NCBI GenBank assembly: GCA_020853525.1 | Contig: JADYYS010000044.1 | Location: 1 to 64,000 of the forward strand | DNA length: 64,000 nucleotides | Origin: Ardenticatenales bacterium | GTDB taxonomy: Bacteria; Chloroflexota; Anaerolineae; Epilineales; Epilineaceae | Direction of reading: 5' to 3' | Shown here: positions 56,889-64,000 of the stretch, one piece after another | Layout: every line of letters starts with the position of its first letter | Numbering within the stretch: position 1 is the stretch's first letter | Notes under the pieces: generated by a model | The model's input: the letters and a program-made list of their open reading frames with translations, nothing else | What the model was told of the DNA's origin: nothing | Databases searched by the model: none | Program-made: the position numbers and the translations under genes

Positions 56889-58090
56889 CGGACCGCGCCT
56901 ATCTCGCCCTCGTCGACGGCTCGGTCTGGGCCGGCCACCCGTACGGCGCCCGCGGCCAGCGGACGGGCGAGGTGGTGTTCAACACGAGCATGACGGGCTA
57001 TCAGGAAGTGCTGACCGACCCGTCCTACTGCCGCCAGATCGTCGTGATGACGGCGCCCCACATCGGCAACACCGGCGTGAACGCGGACGACGACGAGAGC
57101 GCCCGCATCTGGGTGGCCGGCTACGCGATGCGCCGCGGCAGCCCGGCCGCCAGCTCGTGGCGCGCCACGGACACGCTCGACGCGTACCTGCGCGCGCAGG
57201 CCGTCCCGGGGATCACCGACCTCGACACACGCGCGATCGTCCGCCACCTGCGCGACCGCGGCGCGATGCACGGCGCGATCGTGAGCGACGGGGGCGGGCC
57301 GGAAGACGCCGTGCGGTTGGCGAAGCTGGCGCCGGATATCAACCTGATGGACCTCGTCGGTGAGGTGTCGTGCGCGGCGCCGTACGCGTGGACGGAGGGG
57401 GCCGATCCGGCGTGGATGTCGTTTGCGCCGGGGATGGTGAACGCGGCCGACGACGATGGCGCCCCGCACGTGGGCCCGCACATCGTCGTCTACGACTACG
57501 GCGTGAAGCGCAACACGCTCCGCCTGCTCGCCGCGGCGGGCTGCCGGGTCACCGTCGTCCCGGCGCGCTGGCCGGCCGCCGAGACGCTGGCAATGCACCC
57601 CGACGGCGTCCTGCTGAGCAACGGCCCGGGCGACCCGGCGGCGCTGCACGACGTCATCGCGTGCGTGCGGCAGCTTGTGGGTCACGTGCCGCTGTTCGGG
57701 ATCTGCCTCGGCCATCAGCTCCTCGGGCTCGCGCTGGGGGGGCGGACGTTCAAGCTGAAGTTCGGGCACCGGGGTGGGAATCAGCCGGTGAAGCAGGTGG
57801 CGCCGCTCTCGTCGATGTCGACGACATCGACGTCGTCGTCCGCACCGCTCGCCGTCGCGATCACGAGCCAGAACCACGGCTTCGCGCTCAGCCCCGACGG
57901 CCTGCCGGGCGACGTCGTCGTGAGCCACGTCAGCCTGAACGACGGCAGCGTCGAGGGGTTGGCGGCGCCGTCGCGGCGGGCGTTCAGCGTGCAGTACCAT
58001 CCCGAGGCGGCGCCGGGGCCGCACGATGCGGTGGGGTTGTTCGGGGCGTTTTTGGGGATGGTGCGGAGTGGGATGGGGGTGCGGGTGTGA
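56885..58090 (+). CDS. carA: Carbamoyl-phosphate synthase small subunit
   Basis: Glutaminase subunit that supplies ammonia to CarB for pyrimidine and arginine synthesis. The N-terminal domain is typical (GEVVFNTSMTGYQEVLTDPSY, VPGITDLDTRAIVRHLRDRG). The glutaminase triad is complete: Cys274 (FGICLGHQLLGLALG), His372 and Glu374 (VQYHPEAAPGPHD). Length 401 is slightly long because of a Ser/Thr-rich insert (SSMSTTSTSSSAPL, about 309-321) just before the AITSQNHGFAL strand. ATG 56885 overlaps the upstream stop. carB lies 4.8 kb downstream instead of directly after, with three unrelated genes between. Confidence 0.96.
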   Translation: MTDRAYLALVDGSVWAGHPYGARGQRTGEVVFNTSMTGYQEVLTDPSYCRQIVVMTAPHIGNTGVNADDDESARIWVAGYAMRRGSPAASSWRATDTLDAYLRAQAVPGITDLDTRAIVRHLRDRGAMHGAIVSDGGGPEDAVRLAKLAPDINLMDLVGEVSCAAPYAWTEGADPAWMSFAPGMVNAADDDGAPHVGPHIVVYDYGVKRNTLRLLAAAGCRVTVVPARWPAAETLAMHPDGVLLSNGPGDPAALHDVIACVRQLVGHVPLFGICLGHQLLGLALGGRTFKLKFGHRGGNQPVKQVAPLSSMSTTSTSSSAPLAVAITSQNHGFALSPDGLPGDVVVSHVSLNDGSVEGLAAPSRRAFSVQYHPEAAPGPHDAVGLFGAFLGMVRSGMGVRV

Positions 58091-58143
58091 AGGTGTGTGT
58101 GAGGGTGGGCGCTGAGTCGGGGCCGGTCTGTGGGCGAGCGGGT

Positions 58144-58163
58144 GGGCACGGCATGCCGTGCCC
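58144..58163. repeat. Second copy of the 20-base palindrome
   Basis: gggcacggcatgccgtgccc, identical to 22054-22073. It starts 54 bases after the carA stop and could form a terminator hairpin there. Confidence 0.8.
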
Positions 58164-58313
58164 CTACCAACGTGGGTCGTGTGGAGTGCGGCGCGTGGGT
58201 TAACGGTTGCGCGGCGGTCGCGCGGCGGTTTCGGCATCGTTCGATCGGCTGGAAATAGGGTACGCTGGCGTGCAGTTTCACCGCTGCAGCCACGACAACC
58301 CTACGAGACCGAC

Positions 58314-61300
58314 ATGAACTACCATTGCACCCACGTTCGCCCGTTCGTCGCGCGAGGGATTTGCCTCTCTCTGGTCCTCGCAGCCGGCACGCTCCTCGCC
58401 GCCGCCTGCCGCCCCATCGTCCCCGCTACGCCCGCATCGCCGACGCGCGCCGCTGACGCTGCGCCGACCGCGTGGGCCGACGCCACGCCCGATGCCGCCG
58501 GCTACTATGCGAACCCGGACGGCAGCTGGTTCGAGCCCCTCGAAGCCGGCCCGCTCGGCCCGCTCCTCGTCGACGTCCATGCGGCGCTGGACGACGGGAT
58601 TGACGCCGGGCGACTCGTCGCACATATTGCACCGGACGGTGCCCGTGGACCGTCGATCATCGTCGCAGACGGCATCGCGGCCACGGCGGCGCTCACCGCG
58701 ACACGCAGCGCCGATGAAGTCTCGTCCGCGTTGGCTCGACTCCGCGACGCGGGTTCGACGCCGCGGGTTCAGGGGTTCGCGGCGCCGCCGATCATCCCGT
58801 GGCCGGATGAGGACGACAGCGACGTCTCCGCTTGGGTCGTGATCAACGGCTGGCAGGGCGAAGCCGGCCTGCTCGACGGCGGCACGGCACCCCGCGCCAG
58901 GCCGGGCGGCGACGCAATCGACGTCTGGCGGTTCGAGCGCTCCGGCGACGATTGGACGTGGGTGGAGTGGGCGATGCCTCAGCGCGGATTCCGGGCCGTC
59001 GTCGCCGACGCCCTTCAAGCGGCGGCCCCGCCGCGATCGGAGCGCGACGCGTACGGAAACACGGCGGTCTTCAGGAGCGTCCGCCCGCGCGCTTGGTGGC
59101 CGGAGAACAACGCGCCGTGCAAGGACGTCTCGGCGTCACCGGACGGCGCGTGGATCGCGTGCTCCGGGGAGCTGGGCGCCCAACCGTTCGGGCCGAGAAC
59201 AGACGACGACGCCGGCGGCTGGCGGCAAACCTACATGGCGCGCCGCCTCGAAGTCCGTTCGGCCGACGGGGACGTCGTCCACCGGCCGGTGGACGATTGG
59301 ACGGGCGACGGGGCGATCGGGGTGGAGTCTATCGGCGTCCTGGGGTGGCTGGACGCGCCGCCGCGGCTCGTCTTCGGCGGCTTCGCCACCGGCGATGGCT
59401 GCGGCCTGTTCCTGTACGGCGGCAACACGCGGCTGCTCGACCTCGCGACCGGCCGCGTGACGCCGATCGGATTCAGCGGCTACGACCTAAGCCTGGACGC
59501 CGCGCACCATCGCCTGGCGTCGGCCGGCGGCGCGATCGACCTCGACTCCGGCCGACGTTGGACGTTCGTGCGGGACGACGAGGATACGGCGTTTCAAAGC
59601 GGCAACGTCGTCTGGTCTCCGGACGGCGGGGCGGTCGTCGTGACGGATGCCTGGGACGCGTGCAGCGACGACTGGCGCGAGCGGATCGTCCGCTTCGACC
59701 TCGACGCCGGCACGCGCACCGTCCTCGTCCCGCCGACGCTCGGTACGCACCGCGTGGCGCGCTGGGGCCGCGATGACGTGCTGACGATCCAGGTCGACGA
59801 TCCGCCGTGGGCCGACAACAGCCCCTTGCGCATCGAGCGGCGCAACGCTCGGACCGGTGCGCTCGTCGATCCGGCGAACGATCCGGGCGCGAACGACCCG
59901 TTGGACGGCACGCTGACGCCATTCGGGCGCAACGTCGAGGGCCCGGACGATGCCGGCTACTTCGTCAGCCCGGACGCCGGGCTGCGCCACGCGTCCGGCT
60001 ACGTGCCCCTTGAGCTCGGCCCGGTCGGCGGCTTGCTCGTTGAGATGCAGGCCAAGCTGGCGGCGGAGGACTTCACGTGGCTGGCAGCGCGCATCGACCC
60101 GACGTCCGCCGAGCTGCGGATGCACGGCATGAACGAGGAATCGTCGCCCTTCGACGTCGCGGCGCCCGACGTCGCCGCCGCCCTGACGAACCTCGTGGCG
60201 CAAGGTTCACGGCCCGTCGTCCAAGGCTACTACGCCAGCGCGAACGGCGATCCCGTCGTCTTCGACGCCGCCGACGCGCGCGACCTCGTCACCGCCGACA
60301 CCGTCGACGTCGTCGTCGCCGGGTGGACGGGCACGAGTCGCCTGTTCACTTCGGCCATGAGGCCGAATCCCGCGCCCGGGGCGAGCGTATGGCGGTTCGT
60401 GCGCACGGGCGGTGTCGGCGGCGCCGACGGCGCCGACCCGGCCGACGCGCTTCGGTGGCGCTGGCAATCCTGGCGGTTCGTGGTGGCCGGCAACTACCCG
60501 TTCACCGTCGCGCGAATGGAGCACGCCCTGGCCGCGGCCGCCGAGGATCGCCCGCCGTACTACCACGTCGTCCGCCCCGCCGACCGCTGGCCGTCGCCCG
60601 TCCCGACCGTCGGCCGCGAGGTCCCGTCGCCCGACGGCCTGTGGACCGCGCGTGAGGTGTCGAGCGCGTACGTCCCGATCGAGCCGCGAGATCCGGTGTA
60701 CAAGCGCGAACTGACCGCGGTCGACGTCGTCGACGCGAAGGACAAGGTCGTCGGGCGGCCAGTGGCCTACTGGGAGGCCGGTGACATGGGCGGACGTTTC
60801 GCGAGCATCGAAGGCTGGTGGCCGGAACGCAACGAACTCCTCGTGGCCGATCTCTCAACGGGCGACGGTTGCATCCTCCATGCGCGCGGCTCGCTGTGGC
60901 GCTTCCAGCCGGCGACGGGCCGGACGATCCCGGTATCCATCGGTCCCGATGTCGTCTTCGACCCGGAAGGCCGACAAATGGCGGCCATCGGTCTCGTCGG
61001 CGATGGGCAGGACGACGACGGCCAGTTCCGATTCCGCGGCGTCGTCGAGGTGCTCGACGTCGATGCCGGCACCGTTGTGTCCGCGACGTTCGCTGCTGCC
61101 GAGTACGACGACCGGCCCGTCTGGTCGCCCGACGGCTCGGCCGTCGTGTTCACCGTCGTCGACGCGTACGAGATGTGCGCGGACTTCCGCGCCAGCCACA
61201 TCGCCCGCTTCGACGTCGCGACGCGCCGTGTCACGAACGTCACGGCGTCCGCGCCCGGCTTCCGGCGCGTCACGGCGTGGCGGCCGGACGGGACATTGGA

Positions 61301-61418
61301 CGTCGACGTGTTCGACGCGGGCTACGTGAAGTGGGACGATCCGGCGCCGCGGACGGAGCAGCGGGATGCGGTGACGGGGGCGCTGCTGAGCGCTGCGACG
61401 GCGACGCCACGTCCGTAG
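58314..61418 (+). CDS. Lipoprotein with internal duplication and beta-propeller-like repeats
   Basis: A 1034-residue exported protein. The lipobox LLAAAC places the acylated cysteine at residue 32. Two halves repeat the same plan. Half 1 begins AGYYANPDGSWFEPLEAGPLG; half 2 begins AGYFVSPDAGLRHASGYVPL at about 545. Each continues with a small alpha/beta part, then a WW-rich RPRAWWPENNAPCKDVSASPDG or RPADRWPSPVPTVGREVPSPDG turn, and a PD40-type propeller with VWSPDGGAVVV or VWSPDGSAVVF. ATG 58314 is chosen because the signal peptide starts there. No family name is recognised. The two halves suggest gene duplication and fusion. Confidence 0.8.
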   Translation: MNYHCTHVRPFVARGICLSLVLAAGTLLAAACRPIVPATPASPTRAADAAPTAWADATPDAAGYYANPDGSWFEPLEAGPLGPLLVDVHAALDDGIDAGRLVAHIAPDGARGPSIIVADGIAATAALTATRSADEVSSALARLRDAGSTPRVQGFAAPPIIPWPDEDDSDVSAWVVINGWQGEAGLLDGGTAPRARPGGDAIDVWRFERSGDDWTWVEWAMPQRGFRAVVADALQAAAPPRSERDAYGNTAVFRSVRPRAWWPENNAPCKDVSASPDGAWIACSGELGAQPFGPRTDDDAGGWRQTYMARRLEVRSADGDVVHRPVDDWTGDGAIGVESIGVLGWLDAPPRLVFGGFATGDGCGLFLYGGNTRLLDLATGRVTPIGFSGYDLSLDAAHHRLASAGGAIDLDSGRRWTFVRDDEDTAFQSGNVVWSPDGGAVVVTDAWDACSDDWRERIVRFDLDAGTRTVLVPPTLGTHRVARWGRDDVLTIQVDDPPWADNSPLRIERRNARTGALVDPANDPGANDPLDGTLTPFGRNVEGPDDAGYFVSPDAGLRHASGYVPLELGPVGGLLVEMQAKLAAEDFTWLAARIDPTSAELRMHGMNEESSPFDVAAPDVAAALTNLVAQGSRPVVQGYYASANGDPVVFDAADARDLVTADTVDVVVAGWTGTSRLFTSAMRPNPAPGASVWRFVRTGGVGGADGADPADALRWRWQSWRFVVAGNYPFTVARMEHALAAAAEDRPPYYHVVRPADRWPSPVPTVGREVPSPDGLWTAREVSSAYVPIEPRDPVYKRELTAVDVVDAKDKVVGRPVAYWEAGDMGGRFASIEGWWPERNELLVADLSTGDGCILHARGSLWRFQPATGRTIPVSIGPDVVFDPEGRQMAAIGLVGDGQDDDGQFRFRGVVEVLDVDAGTVVSATFAAAEYDDRPVWSPDGSAVVFTVVDAYEMCADFRASHIARFDVATRRVTNVTASAPGFRRVTAWRPDGTLDVDVFDAGYVKWDDPAPRTEQRDAVTGALLSAATATPRP

Positions 61419-61555
61419 CGGCGCGGCGCCCTTGTCTCCCCGACACCGTCACTCAGACGCACGCTCGTCCCCGCCCCGCCACCCTGTCACAACCCTGTCG
61501 CCAACGTGTCGCGCCCGCCCTTCCGATCGCCCTCCCGCGCCCATATCCTGCCGGC

Positions 61556-61561
61556 TATACT
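61556..61561 (+). promoter_or_regulatory. -10 box of the Uma2 gene
   Basis: TATACT about 65 bases before the ATG, with no good -35 at 16-18 bases. The remaining bases of the 207-base gap show no gene. Confidence 0.35.
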
Positions 61562-61625
61562 TGGACCGTGCTCCGCGCGCCGCATTCGGCAGCGATCCGT
61601 ATCGACCTCGACAGGACGGTAGCCC

Positions 61626-62225
61626 ATGGCCACTGCGACCCTCGTCCGGCCCGGCCGATCGACCCGAACGGCCGGTCGCTGGCGCTTCACAACGGACGAG
61701 TACTACCGCCTGTGGGAGACGGGTTTCTTTCCGGAAGAGGCGCGCACGGAGCTCATCGGCGGGGTGATCTACGAGATGCCTGTGCCCGGCCACGAACACG
61801 CGTTTTCGACCGCCTATCTCAACACTCTCTTGGCTCGCCACACGCCCGAGTCCATGTTCGTGGCCAGTCAGAACCCGCTCGTCCTCAGCGACGACACCGT
61901 CGTGCAGCCAGATGTCATGATCATCCGCGGCGACGCCATGGCCGAGCCCCGCCGGATGGCGGCCCCCGACGTACTCCTCGTCGTCGAGGTCGTCTTCACG
62001 ACCGAATACCACGACCGCCGCCGCAAGCTCCCGCGCTACGCCCGCACGCTCGTGCCCGAGGTCTGGCTCGTCCTCGTCGCGCGCGAACGCATCGAGGTCC
62101 ATCGGGAGCCGGTGGATGGGGTGTACACGTCGGTTACGGCGCACGAACGGGGCGATGTCGTGTCGCCGGTGGCGGCGCCGGACCTCGTGCTGGCGGTGGC
62201 GGATGTATTGGGAAAGCGGGGCTAG
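61626..62225 (+). CDS. Uma2 family (DUF820) putative nuclease
   Basis: A 199-residue PD-(D/E)XK-fold protein. Family hallmarks: FTTDEYYRLWETGFFPEEARTELIGG, the catalytic-type VVQPDVMIIRGD, LLVVEVVFTTEYHDRRRKLPRYARTLVPEVWLV (E-x-V then D-x3-K), and a late VHREPVDGVYTSV. Uma2 genes occur in many copies in Chloroflexota and cyanobacteria. Their biological role is unsettled; nuclease activity is inferred from the fold. The TAG stop lies in the first bases of an 81-base element with terminal inverted repeats, so the native C-terminus may have been altered by its insertion. Confidence 0.9.
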   Translation: MATATLVRPGRSTRTAGRWRFTTDEYYRLWETGFFPEEARTELIGGVIYEMPVPGHEHAFSTAYLNTLLARHTPESMFVASQNPLVLSDDTVVQPDVMIIRGDAMAEPRRMAAPDVLLVVEVVFTTEYHDRRRKLPRYARTLVPEVWLVLVARERIEVHREPVDGVYTSVTAHERGDVVSPVAAPDLVLAVADVLGKRG

Positions 62226-62301
62226 TACCCCACCACTGTAGAGTCTGGGGGTTCCCCACTCTGGTGGCCACCACGAGCGTGTTCAGTGGTGGGGTACTAG
62301 C
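62221..62301. mobile_element. 81-base MITE-like element with perfect 18-base terminal inverted repeats
   Basis: gctagtaccccaccactg (62221-62238) and its exact complement (62284-62301) bound a non-coding core. The left arm supplies the Uma2 stop codon. The arms are longer than a typical terminator and the core is unpaired or weakly paired. A transposase-mobilised miniature element is likely, but no second copy is present in the window. Confidence 0.6.
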
Positions 62302-62311
62302 GCGAGATAGC

Positions 62312-62330
62312 GGCAGGCACGGAGCCTGCC
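62312..62330. terminator. Short hairpin between Uma2 and VOC genes
   Basis: ggcaggc-acgga-gcctgcc, ten bases past the VOC stop on the minus strand. Its layout loosely resembles the dispersed palindrome at 22054 and 58144. Confidence 0.45.
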
Positions 62331-62340
62331 CCTGCAACGA

Positions 62341-62730
62341 CTACGCCGCACCCTCATCCGGCTGCAGCAACCCCATGATGTTCCCGTCCAAGTCCTTCAC
62401 GTACGCCAGCCACCCGACGCCCGGGATCGGCGCCTTGGGCAGCGCCACCGTGCCGCCCAGCGTCACCGCCTTGGTCACGGACGCATCGCAGTCCGCGACG
62501 CCGATCGTGCAGACGAAGGCATTCACGGCCGCGCCCTCCGCGGGCGCGTCGCCCATGCGGCGCATCAGGCCGCCGTTGATGCCCGGTGTGCCTTCCTCGC
62601 CCGTCACGATCTGCCAGTAGTCCATCGGACCACCCCACTTGTCGATCGTCCAGCCGAAGAGTTCGCGGTAGAACGTAGCCGAGCGCTCCGGGTCGGACGC
62701 GTGGATCTCGAAGTGAACCGGGCGGGACAT
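62341..62730 (-). CDS. VOC-fold (glyoxalase/bleomycin-resistance) protein
   Basis: A 129-residue vicinal-oxygen-chelate protein. Two beta-alpha-beta halves: VHFEIHASDPERSATFYRELFGW and VNAFVCTIGVADCDASVTKAV, ending VGWLAYVKDLDGNIMGLLQPD. The final metal glutamate of enzymatic members is replaced (NIMGLLQ), as in the CFP30B-like branch, so a binding role is more likely than a dioxygenase role. ATG 62730 has AAGGAGG upstream; the longer frame to 62937 crosses the promoter. It is transcribed away from carB. Confidence 0.9.
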   Translation of the reverse strand: MSRPVHFEIHASDPERSATFYRELFGWTIDKWGGPMDYWQIVTGEEGTPGINGGLMRRMGDAPAEGAAVNAFVCTIGVADCDASVTKAVTLGGTVALPKAPIPGVGWLAYVKDLDGNIMGLLQPDEGAA

Positions 62731-62810
62731 GGGGGCCTCCTTGTGGGGCTCGGGGCGGGGCGCAATCGTCGTCCCGCCGCGGATCGCGACGCTGGGCGCG
62801 ATGTCGCGAC

Positions 62811-62840
62811 AGTATAACAAATGTTCTAAGGACGAATCAA
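62811..62840 (-). promoter_or_regulatory. Promoter of the VOC gene
   Basis: On the minus strand TTGATT (62840-62835), 18-base spacer, TATACT (62816-62811). The leader to ATG 62730 is about 75 bases. Confidence 0.6.
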
Positions 62841-62844
62841 GACC

Positions 62845-62872
62845 CTGACCCGCCGCGTCCCCGTGGTATCCT
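62845..62872 (+). promoter_or_regulatory. Promoter of carB, leaderless geometry
   Basis: CTGACC (62845-62850), 16-base spacer, TATCCT (62867-62872), then six bases to the ATG at 62879. Transcription would start at or just inside the start codon. Confidence 0.5.
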
Positions 62873-62878
62873 CCGCCC

Positions 62879-64000
62879 ATGCCCAAGCGCAACGACCTCC
62901 GCACGATCCTCGTCATCGGCTCCGGCCCGATCGTCATCGGGCAGGCGTGCGAGTTCGACTACTCCGGGACGCAGGCCTGCAAGGCGCTCAAGGGCGAGGG
63001 CTACCGGGTGATCCTCGTGAACTCGAACCCGGCGACGATCATGACGGACCCCGAGTTGGCCGATGCGACGTACATCGAGCCGCTCAGCGTCGAGGCCGTC
63101 GAGAAGATCATCGACCGCGAGCGGCCGGACGCGATCCTGCCGACGGTCGGCGGTCAGACGGCGCTGAACCTGACCGTCCAGCTGGCCGAGGCGGGTGTAC
63201 TCGAGCGCTACGGCATCGAGCTGATCGGCGCCAAGCTCGAGAGCGTCCGCGTGGCGGAGAGCCGGGCGCTGTTCCACCAGGCGATGCTCGACGCCGGCCT
63301 GCCCGTCCCCGCCGGCCGCACCGTCGAGGCCGTCAGCGACGCTCTCTCGCTGGCCGAGGAGCTGGGCTATCCCGTCCTCGTCCGCCCGTCCTTCACGCTC
63401 GGCGGCACGGGGGGCGGCATCGCCTACGACGCGCGCGAGCTGTCGGCGGCGGCGGCGCGGGGCCTGCGCGAGAGCCCCACGGGCCAGGTCCTCATCGAGC
63501 AGAGCGTCCTGGGGTGGAAGGAGTACGAGCTCGAGGTCATGCGTGACGGCGCCGGCAACTTCGTCGTCGTCTGCACGATCGAGAACATCGACGCGATGGG
63601 CGTCCACACCGGCGACTCGATCACCGTAGCCCCCGCGATGACGCTCACGGACCGCGAGTACCAGCGCCTGCGCGACATGGCGCGCAAGGTGATGGACGTC
63701 GTCGGGATCGAGACGGGCGGCGCCAACGTCCAGTTTGCCGTCGACCCGGCCACGGGCACGCCGCTGATCATCGAGATGAACCCGCGTGTCAGCCGCAGCT
63801 CCGCCCTTGCCAGCAAGGCCACGGGCTTTCCGATCGCCAAGCTCGCCGCCTTGGTGGCCGTCGGCCACCGCCTGGACGAGATCCCCAACGACATCACGCG
63901 CGTCACGCCCGCCAGCTTCGAGCCGTCCCTGGACTACGTCGTCGTCAAGATCCCGCGCTTCGCGTTCGAGAAGTTCCCAGGCGTCGACCCGACGCTCGGC
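62879..64000 (+). CDS. carB: Carbamoyl-phosphate synthase large subunit, N-terminal part (cut by window edge)
   Basis: Large subunit that makes carbamoyl phosphate from bicarbonate, ammonia and two ATP. The 374 visible codons cover the first pre-ATP-grasp and most of the first ATP-grasp domain: [131 protein letters not shown]. The remainder of about 700 residues lies beyond the window. It is separated from carA by 4.8 kb and has its own promoter. Confidence 0.97.
   Translation, partial: MPKRNDLRTILVIGSGPIVIGQACEFDYSGTQACKALKGEGYRVILVNSNPATIMTDPELADATYIEPLSVEAVEKIIDRERPDAILPTVGGQTALNLTVQLAEAGVLERYGIELIGAKLESVRVAESRALFHQAMLDAGLPVPAGRTVEAVSDALSLAEELGYPVLVRPSFTLGGTGGGIAYDARELSAAAARGLRESPTGQVLIEQSVLGWKEYELEVMRDGAGNFVVVCTIENIDAMGVHTGDSITVAPAMTLTDREYQRLRDMARKVMDVVGIETGGANVQFAVDPATGTPLIIEMNPRVSRSSALASKATGFPIAKLAALVAVGHRLDEIPNDITRVTPASFEPSLDYVVVKIPRFAFEKFPGVDPTLG

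Overview
The window is a very GC-rich chromosomal segment (GC at nearly every third codon position) with tightly packed, mostly overlapping genes and no rRNA, tRNA, CRISPR or recognisable IS transposase gene. The likely source is a Chloroflexota bacterium of the Anaerolineae/Ardenticatenia type. This rests on large secreted proteins with Pro/Thr-rich stalks ending in a short LP tail, FG-GAP/ASPIC and S8 peptidase proteins, and two-domain glycosyltransferases. It is an inference from style, not from a marker gene. No gap between genes exceeds about 265 bases; the largest (50927-51190) holds divergent promoters.

Layout. 1-5558 (minus): a chain of four overlapping genes: coiled-coil protein, selB, family 2 glycosyltransferase, and an initiating polyprenyl-P sugar transferase cut off at the window edge. 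5666-6322: phoU, probably leaderless. 6356-11903 (minus): cupin protein and secreted subtilisin-like protease. 12008-19231 (minus): a second secreted subtilase followed by three glycosyltransferases (two GT4, one GT9). 19398-22730 (plus): two membrane mannosyltransferase-like (GT39/ArnT fold) proteins. 22822-24201: secreted protein. 24304-25744: nitroreductase and a VapBC-type toxin-antitoxin pair. 25965-34646 (plus): ECF sigma factor, FecR-type membrane anti-sigma protein with a huge outer domain, two ABC-2 exporter ATPase/permease pairs, thiL. 34784-38349: triple-PDZ protein and an orphan histidine kinase. 38402-39338: PspC and DUF493 proteins. 39323-50926 (minus): a four-gene coupled operon holding an S9 peptidase fused to a TPR lipoprotein, an FG-GAP/ASPIC lipoprotein, and two giant paralogous glycosyltransferases. 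51191-53320: secreted protein. 53527-56130: clpB. 56334-58090: small membrane protein and carA. 58314-62730: duplicated-domain lipoprotein, Uma2 nuclease, VOC protein. 62879-64000: start of carB, cut by the window edge.

Themes. (1) Cell-surface polysaccharide or glycoprotein assembly dominates: ten glycosyltransferase-type genes, many secreted proteases and lipoproteins. The coupled operon at 39323-50926 is the best candidate for an undescribed surface system. (2) Promoters are unusually readable. Several fit TTGACC-N16/17-TAnnnT, and several -10 boxes lie only 6-11 bases before the start codon, implying leaderless or near-leaderless mRNAs. (3) Fold-back DNA elements sit at gene ends, and two of them contain the stop codon of the preceding gene (clpB and the Uma2 gene). 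(4) In-frame 9- and 15-base tandem arrays interrupt several glycosyltransferase genes.
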